Part shown: piece by piece, positions 22,201 through 33,659 of the stretch
Numbering within the stretch: position 1 is the stretch's first letter
Layout: each line of letters starts with the position of its first letter
NCBI GenBank assembly: GCA_024180945.1
Contig: JAKSGN010000002.1
Location: 434,001 to 498,000 of the forward strand
Reading direction: 5' to 3'
Length of the DNA: 64,000 nucleotides
DNA from: Macrophomina tecta
Lineage: Eukaryota; Ascomycota; Dothideomycetes; Botryosphaeriales; Botryosphaeriaceae
Translations under genes and position numbers: made by a program
Notes under the pieces: generated by a model
Database searches by the model: none
Told to the model about the DNA's origin: nothing
What the model saw: only the letters and a program-made list of their open reading frames with translations

Positions 22201-24330
22201 ACGTATCTGGTTAGATTCCAGTGTAATCCCTCCTTTTTTTGGAGATGTATTAGCCAGGCCAGGGGAAATGGTGTCGTGGGCTCGGAGGGCCGAGAGATCA
22301 ATGGCCGATTGTGAGATCTGTTTTTGCTCCCATAACCACGACAAAACCCGTGGCGGTAGCGCTTCAGGATATGGTTAAACATGCAGACCGAGGACTGGAC
22401 CATCCTGCTTCGCGGCGGACGTTGGCCACAGGAGACCGAAAATTTTTGCGGGGGGACGAATCGGGACAAGCAACCGGGGGCGGGCGGTAAACGCAGGGTA
22501 GCATGGCATGCATGACCAGCAGCAACCAAGGAGAGATGAGAAATACGGAGTTACGAGCGGAACTGCGCTACATGCCGTGAAGAAACAGTGGATTGCAGGT
22601 GGAGGTAGCATCGTTCATGCACCAGGGTAGGCACCATGTGGGAAGCAGACAACAGAGCCACGGGCGGCAGAGGCTGGCCGTGGATGTGGAGAAGAGAAAT
22701 AGCGTTTGATGAACCGCCTCTCTTCGCAGGAATCGGCAGGCACAATCCAGCTGGCATGGCGCCGTCTGGGGGAAGCGTGGATGGTGGCGGCGGTGATGTG
22801 GTCCGCTGGCTCTTGGCTCTCGTACCGCGGAATCCGCAGATGGCGAGGGCAGCGAACTGGTGCGCATGGATGACGCGACGCCCCAAGCGGCAGTGAGCAG
22901 GCCGGCCGCACGCAGCACTCAGGGCCGCGAGGGCTTGCATTGTCACGATGTGGTGATGGTGGAGGGGCACAACACAGCCTCGCGAGGGGCTGCCCGCCGG
23001 CCGTCTCAGCGTTCCGCTTCTGGCGCATCGTGAAACGCGAGGGCGCGCTGGCAGCGACGCGCACCAACGTGCGATGATCTCGCGAATCTTGCGGGAGCGC
23101 CGACTGCTATTTTTGCGCCCCGCGGCCCGTGGTTTGATTGCTCCAAGCTTTCGCGACCAGCCGCTAGGCCTGTTCCTGTCCTCCCCACCCCTGCCACTTC
23201 TCCTCGCCGACGGCAAATCATCGCGCACACGGCCCTCGACGCGTCCATCCTGCTCGAGTCTGTCCTCGCTTGCGGCTCCACCGAGCGCCCACCCGAGCCT
23301 CTTGCTGTCCGCCGGCTGCGTCTGATCGCCGCTGCACCACCACGCACCCACGCCCGTTCTCTGCGAGCTAGAGGCCTTCTATCGTTTCGAAATCTGTCAG
23401 CCGCGCCTTAGACAGCTCGCCATGTGGACCACCGAACGAGCGGCAGCCCTTCTTATGGCCGAGCAAGCCGACGAGCCAGGCCCCGTCTGCCCATGCTGCG
23501 CCGCCGAGCCGCCCGGGTCCTGGTCCTACTGCCTCGTTCTGCCAACCCGATACTCCTTCGGGAAACCCGCCTTCGCAGTGAGCCCATCCGTCGCTTAGTG
23601 AAGCCCCCGATGTGGCCTCCGTCATGCACCGCTGCCTTCTTGGCGCCAGTCCGGTCGAGCATGCGCTCCGTGAACTACTCCCGTTGCAGGGTCCTTCCTC
23701 CTTCCTCCGCCCGCTATCGACGTGAAGTGCCGTCGCCGCTTCTCAAAGCATCTTCATCATGGCTGGCGCGACTGGTCCCGGTCGCCGCTTCTGGGCCTCG
23801 CCGATCTGCCTTCTCCTCCGCCGGCCTCGTTTGCGTGCCGTTTTTCGCATTGTATATGCTGCGCTCGTGCCGCTGGTGACTTCTGCCCGCGCGGCCCTCT
23901 TCTCTTTTTTTTTTTTTTCAATATTCCGGGGGCATTACTTCTTTGGCAGCCGGCGGCATACCGGGGTTTGCGCGTACACCTACCCACAAGTCAGGACACT
24001 TAAAACGTTTCAGCTATAGCCAAGCCCCCGAAACGACCTGGCAGATCTCCCGGTAGCCTTTTGTGGAACCTTTCGCGAGCGCCCGCCCTGGCATCCTACT
24101 ATAGAAGGCATTACCCGCCTGCCTGACCTTGAGGCCCTTGTTCGCCCCTCCCGTTCCCCCTCCACCGGACCTGACACTCTCCTTCTCTTTGGTCGAGCAG
24201 AGCTTGGCTGACTCTGCTGCCAACGTCGTTCTTTAACTCTCTTTTCCGATCCGGATCATCGTCCCGACATCTAGCTGCTCAGCAGCACGCCGATCTTTCG
24301 TTGTCCTACCTCTTACATCTAATTCTAATC
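22201..24330. other. 2.1-kb GC-rich intergenic region
   Basis: This is the upstream flank of the membrane-anchored Ser/Pro-rich gene. It contains a T14 run (23905-23918) and coding-like fragments in two frames near 23421-23730 (see findings). The long minus-strand frame across 22551-23351 lacks domain features. No firm gene was found. Confidence 0.45.
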
Positions 24331-26045
24331 ATGGGCTGGTTTGGAAGTCTTGGCTTGGCTTGGAAGTACTTGTGCGTGCGCTCCCAATACTCACATCCTG
24401 ATCATGGCTAACACGGCTTGAAGTCTCGTTTTTGCTTGTTTGCTGGTACTTACAGTTGTGGCCGGCCTCATCAAAGTGCTCTATAACAGGAATAAGTACG
24501 TCAGATCCTGAATCTAGAAGCCTACACCGCTAATGAATCCGCCCCAGATTGAAGAGACACCTTACGCTCAAGGCTGAGCAAAGCAAGGAAGAGACAGACC
24601 GTTTGGCTTTGAACGAAAGATCAAAGGATGAAGGCGATCTCTTTGGCGTCAGAGCGCTCGAAGCAGGCTACTATGGCGGCGTCGCCCAATCACGTCCGAG
24701 TTCTCCCTCACCCTCTTCAATGGGTGGCTCGAGGCATCCTTCCATCAGTACCAATACCCTGATCGGCAGCGCCGCTTCTCCAACCCCCAAACTCATTTCT
24801 CCGGCAACAAGCGTTACGCATCTGCCCAATACCAGGAACACTACCGCCGAAGCTCCTTTGAAGACCCCCTCGTCGCCGCCGCACAGGAACCCCCCGCCTG
24901 CGTTGAGGCTGGAGCCCTCACAAGCAGAGCTTAATGGCAGGAAGAACCACGGCACGGTCGAGGTCACGGTCCAGCAACCTGCTTCTCCCGTCGAGCCTGA
25001 TTCACCCGTAACACCGCGCGCTCAATATTCCCTGAACTCACCAAGAACTCCTGAACAAGCAGAGGGGGCTCCAAGATCGCCCGTCATACGCGTGTCGTCC
25101 GTTTCCGACGTAGAGAGCGAAAGTCCCATGTCGCCTGAGCTCCTTCGTCCTTCCGTCTACCAGCCCAATGCGCCACAGCTGCCTGTTGTCGAGAGTGTGT
25201 CCCGCATCTCGTGGAGACCGGAAGACCCACACAGCATGGGAGCAAATGCGCAATCCGTAGCCATTTCTCTGGACTACACCATGGGTGCTCCCTCTGTGAG
25301 AAGCAATCCATCCTCGCCTGCCCGTTCTCCGTCTTCCATTCCCTCGCCTGGAAAGGTATCGCCGACAACCTACATTCCCCGCCGCTCGAGAGACGAGGCA
25401 CGCTCCATATTCCCTGCCGAACCTCGTGAACGGCATTCCCGGAAAGGCTCCGCCTCGTCGAGCTGGAGCCGTCGGACCAGTTAGTCATTTCACTATCGAC
25501 TCAGTTCAATAGCAGACTGTACTGACTCACACGCAGGACCCGACGATGACGAAGACATCCCTGATGTGCCATCTCTCGCGCCCGACCTCGAAGCCTACAC
25601 TCTTCAGCCCACGGTTTATGTGCCGGTGCACAGCCGTGACGTTAGCGCAAGTGCAAGCGAGTACAGCACGAACTCCCGGCGTCGCTCGTCTGTCTCCAGT
25701 GCCGAAACGTTCACACAGGAGAACGCCGAAGCTAGCAAGATTGGGATTGCGCGGAGCGACAGTGTTGCTAGCCGGAGGCACAGCGTTGGCGCCAGCAGTG
25801 CGCTGATGCCGCCTCCTTCACCCAATATGAGCAGCAAAGACAGGTTCAGCGACTTTTTTGATGCCTACTACCGACAATCACAGTCGATGGCCGGGCCCGA
25901 CGCCAGCTACGAGACGATGCGGACAGAGACGCTGGCAGTTCCGAGACATTCGACGATCGCCGAAGTGCCTTCGCCGCTCGCATCACCCAATCCGTACAAA
26001 AACGGTACCAGCTCGCGTCTCAGCGGCGTTGGAACGGCGATGTAA
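24331..26045 (+). CDS. membrane-anchored Ser/Pro-rich protein of unknown function, 517 residues
   Basis: Exons 24331-24371, 24424-24495, 24548-25479 and 25537-26045 join in phase. Introns are 52-57 nt with GTGCGT, GTACGT and GTTAGT donors. The N-terminus (MGWFGSLGLAWKY) runs into one transmembrane helix, FLVFACLLVLTVVAGLIKVL (about residues 14-33), followed by a basic YNRNKLKRHLTLK stop-transfer stretch. That predicts a short luminal or extracellular N-terminus and a long cytosolic tail. The rest is low-complexity Ser/Pro-rich with many SP sites, then a conserved-looking acidic patch (RPDDDEDIPDVPSLAPDLEAY) near residue 350 and a segment DRFSDFFDAYYRQSQSM further on. I do not recognise the family. 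The paired basic and SP motifs suggest regulation by phosphorylation, which is inference only. Confidence 0.82.
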
Positions 26046-27254
26046 GCCAAGCGTGGGCGAGCGAAGTCATTGATGCATAGCATAGCACAGGCGAGTGGTA
26101 GGCGTTCTTCCCTTCTTTACGCGGTACCATTCTGAGCATTTTTCTGATTCCCAAGGGGATTTTTCCACCCCTCACTTTCCTCATTGATGAGTCGATTCCC
26201 ACCACGTCTTTCCCTTCACCTTCCTTACCTCCTCGGACAGCCGCGCAATCCTGCATTGTGGCGGTGCCTCTCCCACTACTAATACCTACCAGTGGCATAG
26301 ACAGCGAATGACGCACCAAAGAAAGACCAGAGATGGGATATGGCATGTACAGTAGTAATAGGCACTTTGTATATAAAGTGTGTAATAGTAATACCCCCTT
26401 TCTTTCCTAGGCGGCGCAGAGAAGCGGGGGCGCGCAGAGGACAGACGAATACCAAATTTTCGAAAATTGCTTATGCGTGTGCCTGACTCTGGTACCAATG
26501 AGTGCGTTGATTTATGGGGAGGACGACTGGCGGATTGACGAAGTGGGGTGTGAGGCGTTGTGGATGGGCGCACAATGAGCTGACCACCACGTGTTTGTGG
26601 TTCAACTGCAGCAGCGGCGCAGAGTGTGGGGAAGAGGGCAAGCAGGCAATGTCATGGCCGGCTGCGACCGGCTGCGGGCGGCGAAAGGGCGGGGGGAGTT
26701 GCGCATGTGAAAGTGCGGCCGTCTCACCGCCCTCAGCAATTGAGTTCCCCTGGTGCCACCCAATTCTCCATTATCATGACCCTGGCCCAGCAATCGCGAG
26801 ACCTCTCGTCGACTTTTTTTTTTTTTTTTTGTGCTGGCCTTTGGCTCCAATCTCTCTTCTCCCCCACGCCATTTGACACAGCTACCTGGTTATAATAAAC
26901 TCCGGTCCTTGCATCCGCCCTCGGAACAAAGCTGCGGCTCTGTTTTAAACTGTTGAGATCTGGACTGCCGTGCCTAGATTGACCTTCCGCCCACGACTCG
27001 TCGGCTATTTCTACCTCTACCTTCACCACCTCGACTTCTTCGCACCACCACGCCCTCCGTGTACGCGGCACCTAACGCATCGCTGTGGCCCACCTGCCCC
27101 AATCGCACCGCTCCCGTTGTCGCACACGAAGAAAGCTGCCGCCGCAGCGACCTTCTCCACGAGCACACGACGTCGGACCACCACACTCCAACGGCCGCCC
27201 GCACCCGATATCTCTTCCCCCCCACCCATCCACGCACAACCGCCACCAACAACC
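26046..27254. promoter_or_regulatory. intergenic region and erg1 upstream region
   Basis: This 1.2-kb region precedes erg1. A T17 run (26814-26830) lies about 425 bp before the erg1 ATG. The frame that is open upstream of that ATG has no earlier in-frame ATG. No sterol-response motif was identified with confidence. Confidence 0.5.
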
Positions 27255-28868
27255 ATGCCGCTCATAATCGACGGCACCCCCTCGCCCACGGCGACCGACC
27301 CCACAGCCCACGGATCCTTCCGCGACGAGAAGGAAGCGCGCCGCCGCGTGCACCACGACGCCGACGTCGTCATCATCGGCGCGGGCATCTTCGGCTCCGC
27401 GGCGGCCGTCGCGCTTGCGCGCCAGGGCCGCTCCGTCATCCTGCTAGAGAAGTCGCTCAAGATGCCCGACCGCATCGTCGGTGAGCTGCTGCAGCCCGGC
27501 GGCGTGCAGGCGCTGCGCGAGCTCGGCATGGAAGACTGTCTGGAGGGCATCGATGCCATTCCGTGCCATGGGTATGACGTGGTGTATTACGGGACGGGCG
27601 TGAGGATTCCGTATCCGGAGAATGCGGCGGACACGGGGACCAAGACACCGCAGGGGAGGGGGTTTCATCATGGCAGGTTCATTCAACGTCTGAGGGAGAA
27701 GGCGATGAAGGAGCCGAATGTGACGGTGGTGGAGGCCGAGGCGAAGGAGCTGGTGAGGAATGGGTGGACGGGGCAGGTGTTGGGCGTGGAGTGTCAGAAT
27801 AAGGGCGAGAAGGACTATGTATGTGCTGCCGGCCGAAAGGCGCTGGAAGTGATGGTTTTGCTAATGGGTTTGCGTAGTACTTCGGTCATATCACGCTCGT
27901 CGCGGATGGATACGCATCGAAGTTCCGCAAGTCGAACCACCCTCACGTGCCGCAGGTGCGGTCCAAGTTTTTTGCGCTCGAGCTCATCGACGCTGAGTTG
28001 CCTATGCCTGGACATGGTCACGTTATCCTCAGCGACGGCCCGCCAGTCCTGCTCTACCAGATCGGCTCGCACGAGACGCGCGCTCTGATCGATATCCCGG
28101 ATGGTCTTCCCTCCGCCTCGGTTAAGAACGGCGGCGTCAAGAACCACCTCGAGAACGTCGTCCTGCCCTCTCTTCCCAAATGCGTCCAGCCCTCTTTCGA
28201 GGCTGCGATGCGCGCGGGCAAGCTCCGCTCCATGCCCAACTCTTTCCTGCCGCCGGCAACGAACAGGACACCCGGTCTTGTGATTGCTGGCGATGCTTTG
28301 AACATGCGCCACCCCTTGACGGGCGGTGGCATGACGGTCGCGTTCAACGACGTGGTGCTGCTAGCAGAGCTGCTGCATCCGAAGAATGTCCCAACCCTGT
28401 CAGACCAGAAGGCAGTGCTGAAGCAGATGCGCGCTTTCCACTGGCGCAGGAAGAACTGGGCCGCCGTCATCAACATCCTGGCGCTGGCGCTGTACGCTTT
28501 GTTCGCTGCTGATGGTGAGTTCTCCCGACTACTTCGAAACCACCCTTTTAAGTTTCCTTCTGAGGACAAACACGCTGACGTGCACGGACACAGACCCGAA
28601 CCTGAAGGTTCTCCAGCTCGGCTGCTTCCGCTACTTCCAGCGCGGCGGCAACTGCATCGACGGCCCCGTCGGCCTCCTCGCCGGCATCATTCGCCAGCCG
28701 CTCATCCTATTCTACCACTTTTTCTCCGTCGCCTTGTATGCCATTTGGATCCGTGTGGCGGAGGCGCCGCTGCTGCTTAAGCCGTGGGCGCTGGTGAGTA
28801 GCGTCGCGGTGTTTTGGACGGCGTGTAAGGTCATTTTCCCGTATATTTGGTGTGAGTTGAAGCCATGA
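27255..28868 (+). CDS. erg1: squalene monooxygenase (squalene epoxidase)
   Basis: Erg1 oxidises squalene to 2,3-oxidosqualene, the first oxygen-requiring step of ergosterol synthesis, at the ER or lipid-droplet membrane. Exons 27255-27818, 27878-28514 and 28594-28868 join in phase to 491 residues. The FAD-binding Rossmann motif is DADVVIIGAGIFGSAAAVAL (GAGIFG at residues 42-47). Then come RIVGELLQPGGVQAL, the family segment YFGHITLVADGYASKFRK across the first splice, and the second FAD motif GDALNMRHPLTGGGMTVAFND. The C-terminus carries RYFQRGGNCIDGPVGLLAG and hydrophobic helices (LILFYHFFSVALYAIWI and SVAVFWTACKVIFPYIW) for membrane attachment. The length is typical of fungal Erg1 (about 480-500). 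The start is the first in-frame ATG. Confidence 0.97.
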
Positions 28869-30094
28869 GGGACGACGCTGGGCGGATTAATGGAGCGGGG
28901 TTTGATGAGAGAAATGATTGGTTATGAGAGCCATGTGTGCTATGATTGAGAGGGAGGAGGAAGGGAGGGAGTGGACATGGCACAGGGCTGCACCGGGGCA
29001 TCGTTACACATGGGAGCTCGCACATTCTCGCCACTGCGTGGTTTTTCGGCACAGAGAGCGAGGGCGTTATGCAAAGAAGGGAGATGGTGTTGTTGAGCGA
29101 TGTTGTTCACGAAGAAAGTATACGTTCTTGACGCTTGTATTGTAGATCACCCCGACTTCTCCGTCTCTGGCAGTCTTCGATGAGTATATACGCAGTAATT
29201 TCTAATGCTTTGGAAACCCCGTTTCTCCTCAGTCTACATATCATCAACTCCCGAAGCAGGCATGTCACCTACCAATACTTGAGGCTGCCGTATCGCATGA
29301 CGTTCGACACCCTTCGCATGACTACTTCGTCGGTCTTTTGATGCTCGTATTCACATACATACACACATACATACCTACCTAGCTGCGTACGGCTCAAACG
29401 TCACTCTCATGATCGACGTTCCACAATGCCTGTCCTCACCACCATCATCTCCATCCTCATGGCCAAGCGCTATTTTAAAGGTCCCTTTGGCGATGGCACC
29501 CTCAACACTAATGGCCAGATGACTCGTCGGAAAGCGATGTATAAGAACAAAGCTCGCAGAATATGCTGTAACAATTACCATAATTGGACGGATGGAGGGA
29601 GCACTTCCCACAGACATCTCGTTCTGGAGGACGTTTCGGTGCCAGCGGGTGAGGGTGCAAATGAAAGATGAGGCGTGCCCTGCAGTGATTATAATCAACA
29701 CGCTCGGAGTGGGCGGCATTGGTCAACATTTCACTGATGGGCCAAAGCAAGATCACCTCAAGCAACAAACCAAAAAAAAAAAAGGAGCAGATGAGGAAAA
29801 ACGAGTTTGGCCTTGGGCCCACTAACGCCGAAGAAAACAAAAAAAGGAACACAAAACAAACAACTTTTGGCTTAAATTCAGCCCATTAAACATTGAAAAA
29901 AAAAAACAACAACACAGCAAATTGCTGTCAAAAGACAGCCTAAAAATACACAGCTAAAAAGTACACGGCTAAAAAATACACGGCTAAAAAATACACGGCT
30001 AAAAAATACACGGCTAAAAAGTACAATGAAAACAGCCTCCCCCCACCCCCCCTCCCCTCAACAACGACACCAACACAAACAACGTAAAACAGAC
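28869..30094. other. intergenic region downstream of erg1
   Basis: This 1.2-kb interval includes a TACA-rich microsatellite near 29352-29378, A-runs near 29771 and 29897, and a 15-bp minisatellite (29940-30024). No convincing gene is seen; one short minus-strand frame at 29375-29719 was judged weak. Confidence 0.5.
29940..30024. repeat. 15-bp minisatellite, about 5.5 copies
   Basis: The unit is ACGGCTAAAAAATAC with A/G variants at one position. It lies 70 bp past the stop codon of the minus-strand membrane protein gene, so it could fall within that gene's 3' UTR. Confidence 0.9.
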
Positions 30095-31125
30095 CTATTC
30101 GGCCTGTTGGCCACCGGGGCCACCCCCCCGGCGCCGCTGCAACTGCAGCTCGTGGTTGTCCGGCTGGGTGGAGCCGGTGGAAGCGCCGCGGTTGCCGGCG
30201 CGCAGGCCGGACGGGATGGTGACGACGCGGGGAGGCGGGTCGGAGGTGGGGGAGGCGGGGCGGGAGCGGCAGGGGGGAGAGGCCGGGGGGGCGGCGGCGG
30301 CGTCGAGGCGGCGGCGGCGGCGCTGTGAGATGGGTCAGCATATAAACTTTTTAAAACTTTGGCGTGTGACGAAAGAGGGCTTCAAGGGGGTCAAGTAATA
30401 GACGGATGAAAGGACGTGGCCGAGCATTGGATAGGACAGGAATGGCGGAGGATGAAACGTTGGCGGTAAGTAAATGAATGACTTGTTCAGCAGGCGGAGT
30501 GTACGGAAAGGGGAAAGTGACAGTACAGAGAAAGAGCCTTGGGTGAGCCCGCTTCTAGGTTGGGGAGTGCATCTCGAAGTGGAAGACTTGAAGAAAAGGG
30601 TCAATTACATCTTGGAACTCCCCGACCACGAGGAGAACGGGAATCATGCAAATTGCCCCAAACAGGGCCCCGAAAAACGCCTGACGCACTAATATCAGTT
30701 AGCATATTTTCCTAATTGGGAATATGCTTGCCGGCCTCTGTGCCCTTGTACTCTTCCTCAAGTCGACATTGGAGCTTAAGAGGAAAGCGTGTGAAAAGTA
30801 TGTTGAGTGGTCACTTACAGTCAGGGGAAGAAGGCGGTGGCGGCGTGGCGGCGGCGGCGGCGGCGGCGGCGGGGGCGGAGGCGGTGGTGGTGGTGGTGAT
30901 GATGATGGTGGTGATGGTGGTGGTGATGGTGGTGGTGGTGGTGGTGGCGGCGGCAGCCTAAATACAATGTTCTTGTCAGTCCTATTTTGAACCATCAAAG
31001 CATATTGGTATACATACAGCAGCCAGGGCACAGATCGCCTGCCCGAGGGCAGAGCAGCAGCAGTCCGCAACCGCAGAAGCAGTTGCGGCGGCGACGGCGG
31101 CGACGGCGGCGACGAAGGGGGCCAT
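30095..31125 (-). CDS. predicted small membrane protein with a repeat-encoded exon, 184 residues
   Basis: I assembled four exons from splice signals: 31125-31018, 30957-30819, 30688-30609 and 30322-30095. All phases agree. Exon 1 encodes an Ala/Val-rich helix and a Cys cluster (TASAVADCCCSALGQAI). Exon 2 is a (GCC/ACC/ATC) trinucleotide run giving poly-Ala/Thr/Ile. Exon 3 encodes a clear transmembrane helix, FFGALFGAICMIPVLLVVGEF; its acceptor follows a perfect TGCTAAC branch site 8 nt upstream. Exon 4 is a basic, Pro-rich tail with VVTIPSGLRAGNRGAST and a Gln/Gly/Arg-rich end. The third intron donor (GTAATT) is the weakest call; exon 3 could extend further. An in-frame upstream ATG at 31182 exists, but the ATG at 31125 has better context. 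I do not recognise the family. Confidence 0.5.
30841..30956. repeat. GGC/GGT/GAT trinucleotide repeat tract
   Basis: This is an imperfect trinucleotide array, read on the + strand as Gly/Asp-type codons. It forms most of exon 2 of the minus-strand membrane protein model. Confidence 0.85.
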
Positions 31126-31843
31126 TGCGGGTGGGCGGGGCACGCAGGCGAGGGATTGATTCTTGTTTTCTATTACCATCAATTAGCAAGTGATTTCTCT
31201 TCGAAAAGCTTTCCAGGATAAAAGATGATCGACGGTCAGAGGATGGGAGATGAACGTCCGCAAACCAAGGGTGCGCAGGGCTGTGTACAGCAAAGCCTCG
31301 CAGCACTCAGAAGGGGGCACTTACGAAGCTTCGAGGGGGCCAGGAGGCAGCAAGTGGTTTTCTAAATACCCTAATGTTAGCATGGAGTATTGCCGTGATG
31401 GAAGAGATAGACGATAGGGAATGAGCGGGCTGTGGAGCGGGTTGTGCATACATCGTCGTCGGTCTGTGGCTAGAGAAGAAGAGGAGAAGAAGAAGAAGAA
31501 GCGAGACAGGAGAAGCGTTAAGAAGCCATTGAGCGCTGCAACTGCTCCTGCCTACGCTGTGAGAGCTGCCCGGTGTTGAGGCTTCCGTGTTTGCGGGCAG
31601 TGGTTTCCTGAACGGGAACTCTGAGCGCTGTAGTTGATTATCATTCAAGTAACATGCACACCAACAACGCCATGGAAGTCAACACGGTAGATTTGGTTAC
31701 CATCTATTATATACCTGGTGAAGGTCTAGAGCTACTTGGTCGTGGTTGCGCGGCAGATACGCTGAAGTGACACGCACACCTTGGCTCCAAACAGACAGGC
31801 GACCGAGCGGTGCTTCAGAGACCGAGAGGATGTATCTTACATT
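31126..31843. other. 718-bp interval upstream of the small membrane protein gene
   Basis: This region should contain the promoter and 5' UTR of the minus-strand gene and the 3' flank of the next gene. A minus-strand frame at 31307-31648 has a Leu-run encoded by AAG repeats and is not convincing. Confidence 0.45.
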
Positions 31844-33016
31844 CTACGCCCTCAATGCCGCAGCCTTGATCCTGCGTAGCCGAAGTTTCAGCCTTTCTAT
31901 CAAAGCCCCCAGCAGCTTTCCCGTTGCAAGTGTTGCGAGCTCTGCAGATTCCCACGCTTCACCTCCATGGTCATGGCTACTCTGAGCACTTCGCCTCATG
32001 CGATCCATGTAAGCGACAATGGCTCTTTGATCCTCTTCAGCAAGCTGTGTATATGGCGTCGGTACCACGCTTTCCCACGAAACATGACACCACTTACGCG
32101 TCGCCGACCCTGAATCAGGCTTCGCGACCTTCATCTCTCGCCCTTCGAGCCGTATGAAGTAGACGGCCTGGACTTGATCCGCCAACCGGGATAAGGTAGC
32201 AGCAGCCGCTTCATCTCCTCCATATATGCGAGGAATGATGATCTCCTTGTCCAACCATAGCCTGTTCGCCAGAGCTAATGTGCCCTGTGCGCCGAATACC
32301 CTGGGTAGGGTGCCCTTATATGCGCCTCGAGCGTCCATCTCCTTCGAGAATTGCCAGATGAAGTTGAAGACATAGGTAGATGGCAGGCCTAGGCCTCGTG
32401 CGGGTCCGAGGATGTACTCCCAGTACTCCGCCCCAGTCATTACCTCGTCTTCTGACAGTTCGGCCCGGGCCGAGATTGGCACGTTCCGCCTGGTTCGCAA
32501 GTAACGGGCGATGAAAGCTGCCACACGGATGAAATACTGCACGTCGCTCGCAGCCAAATGACAGCGGCCTGCGTCGCATTCTCTGACCTGGTGTCCGACT
32601 TCCTCGAGGGCAGCGTGGTAGTCGACTGTAAGCACAAAGCGTAGGAAGTTGGCAAGGCGCTCCGTGGCGTGGGAGGGGACATCGTAGTAGATGGCAGACC
32701 GCGTTTCTGTCTGAAGGACTGTGTCGAACACGCGCGAGAGCTCTTCGCTGCGGCCCACAGCCTCAGCATAGGATGGCGGGCAGCTCGTTGGTTCATCGCG
32801 ACACTGTGAGGCCTCCATGTCTGGGTGTGGTTGACGCAAGCGTATCTGGTGAGGCCGGTCGTCGTGGTTTGGTCCGAGGAGTTGTTGGTGGGAGAAGGCT
32901 CTGTCGTTGCTTGCCGGCCATATATACGTGCCGCTGCGGTTGAATTTTAGCCTGCATCTGACTTCCGACTCACTGAGCTTTGGGGCGGTAGTGAGCTCCG
33001 CCGCCTCGCCAACCAT
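31844..33016 (-). CDS. unrecognised protein, 390 residues
   Basis: This is one continuous ORF from an ATG at 33016; a second in-frame ATG (MEASQCRDEPTSC) lies about 65 residues in and could be the real start. From about residue 75 the protein looks globular and coding, with segments such as RSEELSRVFDTVLQTETRSA, VQYFIRVAAFIARYLRTRR, GAEYWEYILGPARGLGLP, YVFNFIWQFSKEMDARGAY and LANRLWLDKEIIIPRIYGGD. The C-terminal third contains WCHVSWESVVPTPYTQL and a basic helix ending KLRLRRIKAAALRA. No signal peptide, membrane segment or known catalytic motif is apparent. It is probably a lineage-restricted fungal protein. The region before the second Met is less convincing. Confidence 0.7.
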   Translation of the reverse strand: MVGEAAELTTAPKLSESEVRCRLKFNRSGTYIWPASNDRAFSHQQLLGPNHDDRPHQIRLRQPHPDMEASQCRDEPTSCPPSYAEAVGRSEELSRVFDTVLQTETRSAIYYDVPSHATERLANFLRFVLTVDYHAALEEVGHQVRECDAGRCHLAASDVQYFIRVAAFIARYLRTRRNVPISARAELSEDEVMTGAEYWEYILGPARGLGLPSTYVFNFIWQFSKEMDARGAYKGTLPRVFGAQGTLALANRLWLDKEIIIPRIYGGDEAAAATLSRLADQVQAVYFIRLEGREMKVAKPDSGSATRKWCHVSWESVVPTPYTQLAEEDQRAIVAYMDRMRRSAQSSHDHGGEAWESAELATLATGKLLGALIERLKLRLRRIKAAALRA

Positions 33017-33594
33017 GGTTCGGTGCCTGCGCGTGGACCTGGCCGAGACTCCGGCAGCGGCAGCGGTTCCGTTGCTGGGTATGAGGCAACAGTAACATGC
33101 TGGCTCTCTGCTTTCGCCGGATGCCTGGTCGAAGAAGCCGCTCCGCCTGCCGCGGCGCCAGAACTACGGCTGCTCTCTCGACCCGTGTCTCTTCCGAAAG
33201 AGCTGAAGGTCACAGTCGGCCTCGACCCGATACCTTCCAGCCTAAATCACGCATCTATGCCGGTCGGTTCCTTGATTACTCGATTCTCTCTTTCCCCGCA
33301 CAAGATGCTCTGCTATCGCCCAGTGGCTTGCCACAGCCTCGCATCCGCGATAGGTGCAAAGCCAGCAACAGAAGGCCCCATGCAGGCCACCGTTAGTCTC
33401 GCGCTCCTGCCGCCCGTCCCCTCGGCTGCCGTGTTGTGAGATTCTCGGCGGCCATTAGATGGGAGGTAATCGTCTGTCAAAATTTCAGGAGTCGATGCAA
33501 TCATTTCGACCATATGCTCCCTCTAAAAGGTATATTAAAAAGGGCGCTCTGGAAGCGGCGCAACAGCAAGCGCACGTTACACTGGTGGAGAGTA

Positions 33595-33659
33595 GAGGCA
33601 TTCGCCCGGACCCAAACATGCCCAATTTCTCTAGACAGTTACGTCCGGACGAATGCCTC
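33595..33659. repeat. 65-bp hairpin repeat, copy 2
   Basis: Left arm GAGGCATTCGCCCGGAC (33595-33611) and right arm GTCCGGACGAATGCCTC (33643-33659) are reverse complements with one mismatch. Looser pairing continues a few bases outward. The size and layout match copies 1 and 3. Confidence 0.75.

Noticed and set aside
22551..23351. 266-codon minus-strand frame
   Set aside because: GC-rich DNA gives few stops. Composition is Arg/Ala/Ser/Gly-biased with no ordered segment, and overlapping frames are equally open.
29375..29719. 114-codon minus-strand frame
   Set aside because: Partly protein-like (SVEGAIAKGTFKIALGHEDG) but short, without a domain or splice partners; left as unproven.
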